From positions 1-10,423 of the forward strand of contig DAOWNN010000048.1 in NCBI GenBank assembly GCA_030642585.1: 10,423 nucleotides of DNA. Reading direction: 5' to 3'. Below the pieces are notes generated by a model that was not told the origin of the DNA, ran no database searches, and worked only from the letters and a program-made list of their open reading frames with translations. The position numbers were made by a program, and so were the translations under genes. Of the stretch, positions 1 to 7,583 are shown one piece after another; position 1 is the stretch's first letter; each line of letters starts with the position of its first letter. The DNA comes from Bacteroidota bacterium (GTDB lineage Bacteria; Bacteroidota; Bacteroidia; Bacteroidales; VadinHA17).

Positions 1-206
1 ATGATATTTGGAGATGCAGAAAATGAATTCTGAACCCAATACCAGAATTCCTCCTCAGAAGCAAGTTCCTCTGGAGGAATATGGCCCATTCTATCCAGGA
101 CCTGATTTAATTCTCTGGAATAGGAGTTGTTAAAAAGATTGGTAAGCGCCAGTGCCCCGCTAGCCGTTACGGCTTTTCTTAGAAAGTTTCTTCGATTGGT
201 TTGCAT
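1..206 (-). CDS. Tat-exported class V aminotransferase-fold PLP enzyme, N-terminal fragment
   Basis: The reading frame opens at ATG 206-204 on the minus strand and runs off the left edge after 68 codons, so only the N-terminus is present. The protein starts MQTNRRNFLRKAVTASGALA: a twin-arginine motif (R5-R6, then N-F-L-R-K) followed by a weakly hydrophobic Ala/Leu stretch, the form of a Tat export signal. The next segment, with residues resembling EEFWYWVQNSFSASPNI, matches my memory of Bacteroidota proteins annotated as 'aminotransferase class V-fold PLP-dependent enzyme', where this stretch comes just before the first conserved Asn-Asn-Gly-Gly region. The PLP lysine would lie outside the window, so activity cannot be judged. 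Tat export fits a protein that binds its cofactor before export. The gene diverges from lepA. Family assignment rests on the N-terminal pattern only. Confidence 0.68.
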   Translation of the reverse strand, partial: MQTNRRNFLRKAVTASGALALTNLFNNSYSRELNQVLDRMGHIPPEELASEEEFWYWVQNSFSASPNI

Positions 207-229
207 GACTGTAATTTTTTGCTTTCGCC

Positions 230-245
230 CCTGCCTGCAGGCAGG
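230..245. repeat. Perfect 16-bp GC-rich intergenic palindrome
   Basis: CCTGCCTGCAGGCAGG is a perfect self-complementary 16-mer. It lies 24 bases upstream of the minus-strand aminotransferase start codon, within its likely 5' leader. The CCTGCC...GGCAGG arms resemble those of the imperfect copy at 323-342, suggesting one family of short intergenic repeats. It is not followed by a T-run on either strand, so it is not a standard intrinsic terminator. Confidence 0.75.
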
Positions 246-320
246 CTTTCAGGGCTTATTATTAATTGCTTTATTTCAAAGTGTCACAATCCTTAATTAG
301 CTATCAAAATTCCTGGTGTT

Positions 321-369
321 TCCCTGCCTACCGGCAAGCAGGTTTGAGTCTCTGCCTGCCCCGTAGGGA
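321..369. repeat. Compound palindromic repeat, imperfect CCTGCC/GGCAGG copies
   Basis: Positions 323-342 form an imperfect palindrome with CCTGC and GCAGG outer arms around a central ACCGGC. A half-copy CTGCCTGCC follows at 352-360. TCCCT (321-325) and AGGGA (365-369) could close an outer stem over the whole 49 bases. The arms share sequence with the perfect palindrome at 230-245, about 90 bases away, so this looks like a clustered intergenic repeat family. A role is not visible from the sequence. Confidence 0.6.
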
Positions 370-528
370 AGAATGACTGTACAGGGGTGCCTTAGTGGCT
401 ATCTTTTTTTGCCACACCGATACATCAATCTTCCTTATAGGGCAATGTCCTGTTAACCTGGACTAATGAATCCTGATCCCTGAAGGGACGTAAACACCTG
501 AACCTGCATAAGAGTTGTCACCTTTTAT

Positions 529-536
529 TATCTTTG
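529..536 (+). promoter_or_regulatory. Putative Bacteroidota -7 promoter element for lepA
   Basis: TATCTTTG fits the Bacteroidota primary-sigma -7 consensus TAnnTTTG exactly. It ends 34 bases before the lepA start codon, a plausible leader length. No good -33 TTTG partner is present at the expected 19-21 base spacing, so the call rests on the -7 motif and its position. The same octamer occurs upstream of the gene at 7773. Confidence 0.5.
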
Positions 537-570
537 CCTGCGATTATAAATTTACAATTTATTCCGGGAA

Positions 571-2358
571 ATGGAAAGAACCAGAAATTTCTGCATTATT
601 GCTCATATAGATCATGGGAAAAGCACACTTGCTGACAGATTGTTGCAGGAGACTAAAACTCTGGATGAACGTGATTTCCAGGATCAGGTACTGGACAATA
701 TGGACCTGGAAAGGGAAAGAGGCATTACCATCAAGAGCCATGCAGTGAATATGGAGTATGATTTTGAAGGTGAGAAATATATTTTGAACTTAATTGACAC
801 ACCGGGGCATGTTGATTTTTCGTATGAAGTTTCAAGATCGATTGCAGCCTGTGAAGGAGCTCTTCTAATTGTAGATGCTACCCAGGGTATTCAGGCACAA
901 ACTATATCAAATTTGTATAAGGCAATAGATAATGATCTGGAAATTATTCCTGTACTGAATAAAATGGACCTGGCAAATGCACAGCCTGAAGATGTAAAAG
1001 ATCAAATAGTTGATTTGATCGGATGTGAGAGTGACCTTATCATTGAGGCAAGTGGCAAAACCGGGATGGGAGTTAAAGAAATTCTTGCCAGTATTATTAA
1101 TAATATTCCTCCTCCAAAAGGTGATCCGGGAGCACCCCTCCAGGCACTGATTTTTGATTCAGTCTATAATTCTTTCAGGGGAATTCATGCTTATTTCAGG
1201 ATTTTGAACGGAACGATTAAGAAAGGAGATCATGTAAAATTTTTTTCCACAAAAAAAGAGTATCATGCAGATGAAATAGGAGTACTTAAACTCACTACAG
1301 ATCCAAGAAATATGCTCCAGGCCGGTGACGTAGGCTACATAATTTCAGGAATTAAGATCTCTTCAGATGTAAAAGTTGGGGATACCATTACTCATGTGGA
1401 AAATCCTTGTAATAAGGCAATTGAAGGCTTTGAAAATGTGAAACCCATGGTTTTTGCAGGAGTCTATCCTGTGGATGCTGACGATTATGAAGAATTGCGA
1501 AGCTCCATGGAAAAACTCCAATTGAATGATGCATCTCTTTCGTTTGAACCTGAATCTTCTGCTGCACTTGGATTTGGATTTCGCTGTGGTTTTCTGGGAC
1601 TTTTACATATGGAAATTATCCAGGAAAGACTGGAAAGAGAGTTCCAGATGAATGTTATTACCACGGTACCTAATGTGTCGTATAATGTATATACTACAAA
1701 AAAGGAGTTGATAGAGGTGCATAATCCATCCGGGCTTCCAGCACCAACTATCATTGATTATATAGAAGAACCTTATATTTCAGCTCAAATCATTTCAAAA
1801 TCTGAATACGTGGGAACTGTGATGAATTTGTGTATCGATAAAAGAGGAACTTTAAAAAACCAGGTTTATCTTACCAGTGATCGCGTAGAGCTTAGTTTTG
1901 AGATGCCCCTGGCCGAAATAGTATTTGATTTTTACGACAGATTAAAAAGTATTTCCAGGGGATATGCTTCCTTTGATTATTATCAATCAAGTTACCAAAA
2001 AGCAAATCTTGTAAGGCTGGATGTGTTGTTGAATGGGGAAATGGTAGATGCCCTGTCTACCTTGATACACAAAGATAACGCCTATGATTTTGGACGCAGG
2101 ATGTGTGTGAAATTAAAAGAGTTGATCCCCAGGCAACAGTTTGATATTGCAATACAGGCCGCCATAGGAGCTAAAATCATTGCCCGTGAAACAGTGAAAG
2201 CCTTAAGAAAAGATGTTACCGCAAAATGTTATGGTGGTGATATAACAAGGAAAAGGAAACTGCTTGAAAAACAGAAGAAAGGCAAAAAACGCATGCGCCA
2301 GGTTGGAAATGTAGAAGTCCCACAGAAAGCATTTTTAGCGGTTTTAAAGCTTGACTAA
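571..2358 (+). CDS. lepA: Elongation factor 4 (LepA), back-translocating ribosomal GTPase
   Basis: This is a full-length LepA of 595 residues, the usual size for the family. The GTPase domain shows G1 AHIDHGKS (11-18), the G2 threonine in GITI (51-54), G3 DTPGH (76-80, with H80 as the catalytic histidine equivalent), G4 NKMD (130-133) and a G5 region at SGK (161-163). EF-G-like domains follow (domain II about 190-280, domain III about 290-370, domain V about 400-480). The LepA-specific C-terminal domain ends with the conserved CYGGDITRKRKLLEKQKKGK stretch (553-572) and a QVGNVEVPQKAF-type tail. LepA binds stalled or mistranslocated ribosomes in the cytoplasm and also affects initiation and 30S assembly; it is conserved but usually not essential. 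The ATG at 571 fits the family N-terminus. There is no Shine-Dalgarno sequence, normal for this phylum. A TAnnTTTG element lies upstream. The gene appears intact. Confidence 0.98.
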   Translation: MERTRNFCIIAHIDHGKSTLADRLLQETKTLDERDFQDQVLDNMDLERERGITIKSHAVNMEYDFEGEKYILNLIDTPGHVDFSYEVSRSIAACEGALLIVDATQGIQAQTISNLYKAIDNDLEIIPVLNKMDLANAQPEDVKDQIVDLIGCESDLIIEASGKTGMGVKEILASIINNIPPPKGDPGAPLQALIFDSVYNSFRGIHAYFRILNGTIKKGDHVKFFSTKKEYHADEIGVLKLTTDPRNMLQAGDVGYIISGIKISSDVKVGDTITHVENPCNKAIEGFENVKPMVFAGVYPVDADDYEELRSSMEKLQLNDASLSFEPESSAALGFGFRCGFLGLLHMEIIQERLEREFQMNVITTVPNVSYNVYTTKKELIEVHNPSGLPAPTIIDYIEEPYISAQIISKSEYVGTVMNLCIDKRGTLKNQVYLTSDRVELSFEMPLAEIVFDFYDRLKSISRGYASFDYYQSSYQKANLVRLDVLLNGEMVDALSTLIHKDNAYDFGRRMCVKLKELIPRQQFDIAIQAAIGAKIIARETVKALRKDVTAKCYGGDITRKRKLLEKQKKGKKRMRQVGNVEVPQKAFLAVLKLD

Positions 2359-2642
2359 TTCCACCCACTAACAGAATATTTTTCCCATCCCTTTCATATC
2401 CTTTTGAAGGGCTTGTTCAATCAATTTTTTTTATTATATTGATGTCGAAAGAGAGTTCTTTTTATAAACTAATATGAAAAAAGTCCTGAGAAAAAACGGG
2501 ATTTTGTGGCCTAAATAAGTTTGAATTTATTAATACTAAAGCCTAAAATACTATTTGAGATTAGGAGATTAAATATGATGTAAAACCCCTGGTTCAATTT
2601 TGGCAAGGAGAAATACTTAAGACTTATATTTAAACTGTAGTT

Positions 2643-5600
2643 ATGGACAAAAGATTCTATCTCGGACTGGACATTGGTTCAATTTCAATTAATACCGTTC
2701 TGCTGGATGATGAAAGAAACATTATCGAGAACCGGTACGATTATTGCCATGGAAAACCCTTTCATCTTTTAAAAGATATCCTAAACGATTTATTTAGTAT
2801 ATATCCTGAAAATTCAATTAAAAAAATTGCATTTACAGGAACTGGTGGCAAACTTGCTATGGATTTGCTAGGTGGCCACTTTGTAAATGAAATTATTGCC
2901 CAATCTGTTTCGGTTGCTAAATTGTTTCCAAATGTCAAAACAGTCATTGAGATGGGTGGAGAAGACTCAAAATTGATTTTTATGCATGGGGATGCAGGAG
3001 GAAAGTCCAGCCGTTTGTCAGACTTTACCCTGAATAATTTATGTGCTGCCGGCACAGGCTCCTTTCTTGATCAGCAAGCTAAACGGATTGGTATATCTAT
3101 TGAAAATGAATTTGGTGAATTAGCTTTAAAATCAGAAAATCCTCCTCGTATTGCAGGTCGATGCAGCGTTTTTGCTAAAACAGATATGATACATCTCCAG
3201 CAAATTGCTACACCGGTTCAGGATATTGTTGCTGGTTTGTGTTTTGCTGTTGCCAGAAATTTTATCAGTAGCCTGGGTAAGGGTAAAAAACTTGAGTTTC
3301 CTGTAATGTTTCAGGGTGGTGTAGCTGCCAATGCCGGAGTAGTAAGGGCTTTTAAAGAGCTGCTTGAAGCTGAAGATGATGATCTGATCATACCCGAACA
3401 TTATGCTTCTATGGGAGCCCTGGGTGCTATATTTTATTTAATGGATGAAAAAATACCAGAAGCTAACTCATTAAAAGGTTTAAAAAAACTTAATGAATAT
3501 CTTCATGGAGACCAATCCAGAGGGAGCTGGCATGATCCTTTAATTGAATCAGCTGCAGAATACAAGAAGATGGTTACTCCTATTCCGAAAGAAGTTGATA
3601 AACTTGATGTATATCTTGGGCTGGATGTAGGTTCTTTAAGTACCAATGTGGTTTTGATAGATAAAGATAATAATGTCATTGCCCGGAGATATTTGCCAAC
3701 TGCCAGTGAGCCTTTAGAAGCTATTCGCAGGGGAATGTCAGAAATATTTAATGAAGTGGGCGACAGAATACAGGTGAAAGCAGCCGGGACCACCGGATCA
3801 GGCCGGTACCTGACTGGTGATTTTATTGGCGCCGATGCAATTAAAAATGAAATCACTGCACAGGCAACTGCAGCAATAGCCTATGATTCGAAGGTAGATA
3901 CCATCTTTGAAATTGGGGGGCAGGATTCAAAATACATTAGTATCGATAAGGGCGTTGTGGTGGATTTTGAAATGAACAAAGTTTGTGCTGCCGGTACTGG
4001 TTCCTTTTTGGAAGAACAGGCTGAGAAACTGGAAATTAATATTATTGAAGATTTTGGTAAACAAGCCCTGGGAGCTAAAAAGCCAGCTAAACTGGGAACC
4101 CGCTGTACTGTTTTTATGGAATCAGACTTGAATTCGCAACAACAAAAAGGAGTAAAAAAGGATAATCTTCTTGGAGGATTGGCGTATTCAATTGTGCAGA
4201 ATTATATTGAAAAGGTAGTAAGAAATAAGCGAATTGGGAATCACATATTTTTTCAGGGAGGGGTAACAAATAATAAAGCTGTGGTTGCAGCTTTCGAAAA
4301 AGTTACAGGAAAGAAAATTATTATTCCTCCTCATTTTGATGTTACCGGAGCTATAGGCGTTGCTATGCTTGCGAGGGATTCAATGATAAATGGCCAGGAA
4401 ACAAAATTTAAGGGTTTTGATATTAGTAAAAGGAAATATACAATAGATAAGTTTATCTGTACTGCCTGTTCAAATCAGTGTGAAATAAGACGCGTCAGGA
4501 TTGAAGGTGAAAAGAAACCTCTTTTTTACGGGGGTAGATGTGATAAATGGGAAATTGAGGATCGAAAAGGAAAAGGGAATGATATTCCAAACTTATTCGA
4601 TGAAAGAATGGAGTTTCTTTTAAATGGCTTTGAGGAAACTCCTAAAGATGACAGGATTAGTATAGGTATTCCAAGGGCACTAATGTTGTTTTATCAGCAG
4701 TTTCCATTCTGGAGGACATTTTTTGAGGATTTAGGATTTCGTGTGGTTCTTTCACCGGAATCAGATGATAATCTGATTAAGAAATCCTTAGAGATGATAG
4801 TTGCAGAAACCTGCTTGCCGGTAGAATTAATGCACGGCCATATAAAGGATCTCCTGGAAAAGGGAGTGGATTATATATTTTCACCATTTATCATAAACAC
4901 AAAAGTCGAAGAAAAGGAAGAGAACCAAACAAGTAACTACAATTGTCCCTGGGTACAGACCTTCCCCTTTATGGTAAAAGCTGCGCTTAATAATCAGAAT
5001 GAAATAGACAGATTGCTTATACCTACGCTGAACTTTAGATATTTTGGAAAGGTATTGAATAAGGAGTTATCAAATTTCATGTTTGAGAAATTTAGTATTT
5101 CAAAGAAGAAAGTGTTGCATGCTATTTATAAAGCTGATAAAGCTCAGGAATCTTTTGAAAATAAAGTTGTTTTACGCGGACAAGAGGTTATGGACAATCT
5201 TTCTGAAGATAAAGAAGCACTTGCTATTATTGGAAGGCCATATAATACAGGTGATCCCGCTTTAAATCTTCATATGGTTGAAAAATTAATTAACCTGGGT
5301 GTTTTACCAATTCCCATTGATTTTCTTCCTTTAGGAAGTGAGCATATTTTACAGGATTATCCACAAATGTACTGGCCAAATGGACAGAAAATATTGGCAG
5401 CTGCAAGGATAGTGGCTCGTGATAAAAGATTACATGCTATTTATATGGGGAATTTCAGATGTGGAGCAGATTCATTTTTGTCACACTTTGTAAACGAGGA
5501 GATGGCCGGAAAACCATTCCTTGAACTTGAAATTGATGAGCATGGAGCAGATGCCGGGATGATAACCCGCTATGAAGCGTTTTTGGATAGCCTAAAAGGT

Positions 5601-6911
5601 TCAAGAACGGTTGAAAAGAGAAAACAAAAGTCTTTCATGCCGGGAGTTATGTCTTCAGCTCCACTTGAAGGCAGAACATTATATTTTCCTTCTATGAGTG
5701 ATAGTGGTCATGCAATTGCAGCAGCCAGCCGGGCTTGTGGAATGCCTGCGGAGGTACTTCCAATGCAGGATGAGTCAGACATTGAACTGGGAAGAAAGCA
5801 TACCTCAGCCAGGGAATGTTACCCTATGATTTGTACCACAGGGAACTTCCTGAAAAAACTTTTTGAACCTGGTGTAGATCCGAAGAAAGTGAGCTTTTTT
5901 ATGCCCGACCATAATGGTCCCTGCAGGTTCGGGCAGTATAATAAATTTCAAAGGGTTATTTTCGATAAGCTTGGATTTAAAGATGCTGAGATTATATCTC
6001 CCAGTAATGATACTGCGTATGAGGATATATCTGGTGGAAAAGGGACAAAATTCAGGTTTCTTGCCTGGAAGGGATTTGTGGCAGTGGATATTCTTAGAAA
6101 ATTAAAGCAGGAAAGAAGACCTTATGAACTTATTAAAGGAAGTGTTGATAAGATTTATAATGAAGCCCTGAAAAATGTAATCACTTCACTTGAGAAAGGA
6201 GCAAAAGACCTTCCTGATGTATTGAATATGTCTGCACATAACTTCGATCATATTGCATTTAGCAATGGGGAAAGAAAACCGGTTATTGTTATTGTAGGGG
6301 AGATTTTCATGCGTGACAATCCATTCTGTAGTGGGTTCCTGATTGATCGTCTTGAGAACCTGGGAGCTGAAACATTTATTGCCCCTTTCGCAGAATGGAT
6401 TAGCTATTCAACCTACAGGTATACTCGCGATAGTTTATGGAAAGGAGACTATAAAGGGGTGTTAAAATCAAAAATTCAGGAGTTCTCTCAAAATATATCT
6501 GCCAGTAAGTTACATAAATCAGTGCATGGCTTCATTGAGACTGAAAGGGATATTTCTGTAAAGGATATGCTTGCACATAGCGGAGATTATATTCACAAAC
6601 ATTATGATGGTGATCCGGCTTTAAATATTGGGAGTTCTGTCATGTTGGCTAAAACAGGTGTATCAGGAATTATAAATTTTATGCCTTTTAGCTGTATGCC
6701 GGGGACCCTGGTTTCATCTGTCTCCCATAAATTTAAAAAGGATCATGGGAATATACCTTATGAGAGTATAGCCTATGATGGCCAGGAGGATACTTCAATT
6801 GAATTAAGGCTCCAGGCATTTATGCACCAGGCAAAGGAATTCGCCAGAAGAAATGGTTTTAACAGGCCAAAAAACTGGAATCTTAATAAGACATTTCAAT
6901 CACAGGATTAA
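2643..6911 (+). CDS. Fused double acyl-CoA dehydratase activase (HgdC/BcrAD-type ASKHA ATPase x2) with dehydratase-like C-terminus
   Basis: A 1422-residue protein with duplicated N-terminal modules. Module 1 (about 5-270): phosphate loop YLGLDIGSISIN, MGGEDSK (104-110), CAAGTGSF with C134, GRCSVF with C174. Module 2 (about 324-580): YLGLDVGSLSTN, IGGQDSK (424-430), CAAGTGSF with C448, TRCTVF with C488. These are hallmarks of the 2-hydroxyglutaryl-CoA dehydratase activator family, ATPases that hold one [4Fe-4S] cluster between two subunits and inject a high-energy electron into a dehydratase or reductase. A cysteine cluster follows (C606, C609, C613, C633). The remainder, starting near 672 (SIGIPRALMLFYQQ), resembles the DUF2229 / activase-associated region and a 2-hydroxyacyl-CoA dehydratase (HgdB/COG3580-like) fold with further cysteines at 724, 768, 940, 1059, 1064, 1094, 1229 and 1351. 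Similar large single-chain proteins are known in anaerobes; their substrate is mostly unknown. An in-frame stop at 2631-2633 makes ATG 2643 the first usable start. An AAGGAG at 2604-2609 is too far upstream to serve as ribosome binding site. No dehydratase partner genes are adjacent. A weak TAnnTTTG match (TAAGTTTG, 2516-2523) lies upstream without a clear -33 element. Confidence 0.92.
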   Translation: MDKRFYLGLDIGSISINTVLLDDERNIIENRYDYCHGKPFHLLKDILNDLFSIYPENSIKKIAFTGTGGKLAMDLLGGHFVNEIIAQSVSVAKLFPNVKTVIEMGGEDSKLIFMHGDAGGKSSRLSDFTLNNLCAAGTGSFLDQQAKRIGISIENEFGELALKSENPPRIAGRCSVFAKTDMIHLQQIATPVQDIVAGLCFAVARNFISSLGKGKKLEFPVMFQGGVAANAGVVRAFKELLEAEDDDLIIPEHYASMGALGAIFYLMDEKIPEANSLKGLKKLNEYLHGDQSRGSWHDPLIESAAEYKKMVTPIPKEVDKLDVYLGLDVGSLSTNVVLIDKDNNVIARRYLPTASEPLEAIRRGMSEIFNEVGDRIQVKAAGTTGSGRYLTGDFIGADAIKNEITAQATAAIAYDSKVDTIFEIGGQDSKYISIDKGVVVDFEMNKVCAAGTGSFLEEQAEKLEINIIEDFGKQALGAKKPAKLGTRCTVFMESDLNSQQQKGVKKDNLLGGLAYSIVQNYIEKVVRNKRIGNHIFFQGGVTNNKAVVAAFEKVTGKKIIIPPHFDVTGAIGVAMLARDSMINGQETKFKGFDISKRKYTIDKFICTACSNQCEIRRVRIEGEKKPLFYGGRCDKWEIEDRKGKGNDIPNLFDERMEFLLNGFEETPKDDRISIGIPRALMLFYQQFPFWRTFFEDLGFRVVLSPESDDNLIKKSLEMIVAETCLPVELMHGHIKDLLEKGVDYIFSPFIINTKVEEKEENQTSNYNCPWVQTFPFMVKAALNNQNEIDRLLIPTLNFRYFGKVLNKELSNFMFEKFSISKKKVLHAIYKADKAQESFENKVVLRGQEVMDNLSEDKEALAIIGRPYNTGDPALNLHMVEKLINLGVLPIPIDFLPLGSEHILQDYPQMYWPNGQKILAAARIVARDKRLHAIYMGNFRCGADSFLSHFVNEEMAGKPFLELEIDEHGADAGMITRYEAFLDSLKGSRTVEKRKQKSFMPGVMSSAPLEGRTLYFPSMSDSGHAIAAASRACGMPAEVLPMQDESDIELGRKHTSARECYPMICTTGNFLKKLFEPGVDPKKVSFFMPDHNGPCRFGQYNKFQRVIFDKLGFKDAEIISPSNDTAYEDISGGKGTKFRFLAWKGFVAVDILRKLKQERRPYELIKGSVDKIYNEALKNVITSLEKGAKDLPDVLNMSAHNFDHIAFSNGERKPVIVIVGEIFMRDNPFCSGFLIDRLENLGAETFIAPFAEWISYSTYRYTRDSLWKGDYKGVLKSKIQEFSQNISASKLHKSVHGFIETERDISVKDMLAHSGDYIHKHYDGDPALNIGSSVMLAKTGVSGIINFMPFSCMPGTLVSSVSHKFKKDHGNIPYESIAYDGQEDTSIELRLQAFMHQAKEFARRNGFNRPKNWNLNKTFQSQD

Positions 6912-6950
6912 TTCTTCCCGGAGCTTGTCTCAAAACCCTTGAATTTATCA

Positions 6951-6980
6951 TTCCTGAAGGAGCGAAGCGAAGATCAGGAA
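6951..6980. repeat. Hairpin TTCCTGA / TCAGGAA around a purine-rich loop
   Basis: TTCCTGA (6951-6957) pairs perfectly with TCAGGAA (6974-6980) across a 16-base purine-rich loop containing the direct repeat GCGAAGCGAAG. It begins 40 bases after the stop codon of the activase-like gene. There is no T-run after the stem on the plus strand, so a rho-independent terminator is not supported, although an RNA 3'-end role cannot be excluded. Confidence 0.55.
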
Positions 6981-7103
6981 CCGAAGACCGCAGGGATAAG
7001 CTTAGTAAAGTTAATCCATAATGCTCCTATTTCCTGTTTTGTGCGCATCACCCACTACTTCAAGACTCATTTCTGATTATCAGCGTGTTAGAGTTTTGGA
7101 AAT

Positions 7104-7140
7104 TGCAATTTAGGTCATGCAAAGTGTTTTCATAGCATGT
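7104..7140. repeat. Direct repeat, copy 1
   Basis: Begins TGCAATTTAGG, continues TCATGCAAAG and ends CATAGCATGT. It matches the copy at 7545-7582 at 34 of 37 aligned bases with one single-base gap. The two copies lie in the same orientation about 440 bases apart and bracket the GC-rich palindromic block. They diverge immediately after the shared TGT, which puts a sharp right boundary on the repeat. Confidence 0.8.
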
Positions 7141-7189
7141 CTCAATCAGCTTTTACCTCTATACGCAAGCTGCACTCAGTGGGTCCCGG

Positions 7190-7210
7190 CCCTGACGATG
7201 AATGTCAGGG
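7190..7210. repeat. Hairpin CCCTGAC / GTCAGGG
   Basis: CCCTGAC (7190-7196) pairs with GTCAGGG (7204-7210) over a 7-base loop. Outer segments can extend the fold: GGTC (7182-7185) with GACC (7216-7219), and CAGT (7177-7180) with ACTG (7225-7228). The nested pairing suggests a folded single-stranded element rather than a chance stem. No T-run follows. Confidence 0.55.
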
Positions 7211-7252
7211 TCTAAGACCTGCGGACTGATGCCATTAAAAAGAGAACCGTAA

Positions 7253-7269
7253 TTGCTCCATGGGAGCAA
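7253..7269. repeat. Tight hairpin TTGCTCC / GGAGCAA
   Basis: Perfect 7-bp stem (7253-7259 with 7263-7269) closed by the 3-base loop ATG. The downstream bases AATCTAATT are not a terminator tail. It is one of several compact hairpins in the 6950-7510 block. Confidence 0.55.
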
Positions 7270-7382
7270 AATCTAATTAACCCCGGGTAAGCCATCCGTA
7301 GCCTTAGTTGGCTGGTATATTTGAAATTACCTGCTTTAAATAATTAAAGTGATTCTATTTGCTATTTGTTACTTGAGGCGAA

Positions 7383-7396
7383 GGGTGGCGCCACCC
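7383..7396. repeat. Perfect 14-bp palindrome GGGTGGCGCCACCC
   Basis: A fully self-complementary GC-rich 14-mer lying just left of the larger inverted repeat at 7422-7509 and inside the direct-repeat bracket. It is immediately followed by a G-rich run (GGGGGGAGAG). It has no spacer, so as a hairpin it would need to open its centre. Confidence 0.65.
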
Positions 7397-7421
7397 GGGG
7401 GGAGAGCTTAAATGAAGATAT

Positions 7422-7509
7422 GCGGTCCGGCAACAAGGCTTAATAAGGGTAATCTCCTCCCCTGGGGAGGTGCCGAGTGAAACGAGGCGGAGGGGGTTCT
7501 CCGGACCGC
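7422..7509. repeat. Inverted-repeat element GCGGTCCGG ... CCGGACCGC with inner palindrome
   Basis: The ends GCGGTCCGG (7422-7430) and CCGGACCGC (7501-7509) are perfect 9-bp inverted repeats enclosing 70 bases. Inside, CCTCCCC T GGGGAGG (7456-7470) is a second inverted repeat, and CTCCTCCCC (7454-7462) can alternatively pair with the GGAGGGGG-type tract near 7489-7496. The segment is GC-rich against AT-rich flanks. This has the architecture of a short non-autonomous palindromic element; similar GGGGAGG-containing intergenic repeats are, to my recollection, common in Bacteroidota genomes. Confidence 0.65.
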
Positions 7510-7544
7510 AATAGCGGGATGCCTGATAAAAAACCAAAGTATGG

Positions 7545-7582
7545 TGCAATTTAGGCTCATGCAAAGTATATTCATAGTATGT
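7545..7582. repeat. Direct repeat, copy 2
   Basis: Same sequence as 7104-7140 with one extra C (TTAGGCTCATG) and three substitutions. It directly abuts the transposase remnant that starts at about 7584 and marks the right edge of the GC-rich palindromic block. Confidence 0.8.
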
Positions 7583-7583
7583 T

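Larger units (their letters stand above)
207..570. other. Divergent intergenic region with GC-rich palindromes
   Basis: This 364-base gap separates the minus-strand aminotransferase gene from lepA, so it must hold both promoters. It contains a perfect palindrome at 230-245, an imperfect compound palindrome at 321-369 and a -7-type promoter element at 529-536 ahead of lepA. A T-rich segment at 402-410 lies between GTGGC and GCCAC (395-399 and 411-415), a weak 5-base-pair stem only. I saw no convincing coding frame, tRNA or other RNA gene. No clear promoter could be picked for the minus-strand gene. Confidence 0.6.

Noticed and set aside
395..415. GTGGC/GCCAC stem with a T-rich loop upstream of lepA
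   Set aside because: Five base pairs with the T-run inside the loop gives neither a terminator nor a clear regulatory RNA.
1051..1059. lepA G5 box SGK instead of the commoner SAK as a defect
   Set aside because: The position tolerates Gly, and all other GTPase and C-terminal motifs are intact, so there is no reason to suspect loss of function.
2404..2432. Possible rho-independent terminator after lepA (TTGAA/TTCAA stem, then a run of eight T)
   Set aside because: The stem is only five AT-rich base pairs and the T-run starts four bases after it, so it is too weak to call.
2516..2523. TAAGTTTG as a promoter for the activase-like gene
   Set aside because: It matches TAnnTTTG, but there is no -33 partner at the usual spacing and it lies about 120 bases from the start codon in very AT-rich DNA, where chance matches are likely.
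2604..2609. AAGGAG as Shine-Dalgarno site for the 2643 gene
   Set aside because: It is more than 30 bases from the start codon, and the frame is closed by a stop at 2631-2633, so no nearer start could use it.
7355..7564. Minus-strand open frame of 69 codons in the intergenic block
   Set aside because: It runs straight through the palindromes and inverted repeats, its composition follows the GC-rich repeat, and the translation shows no domain, signal or family motif.
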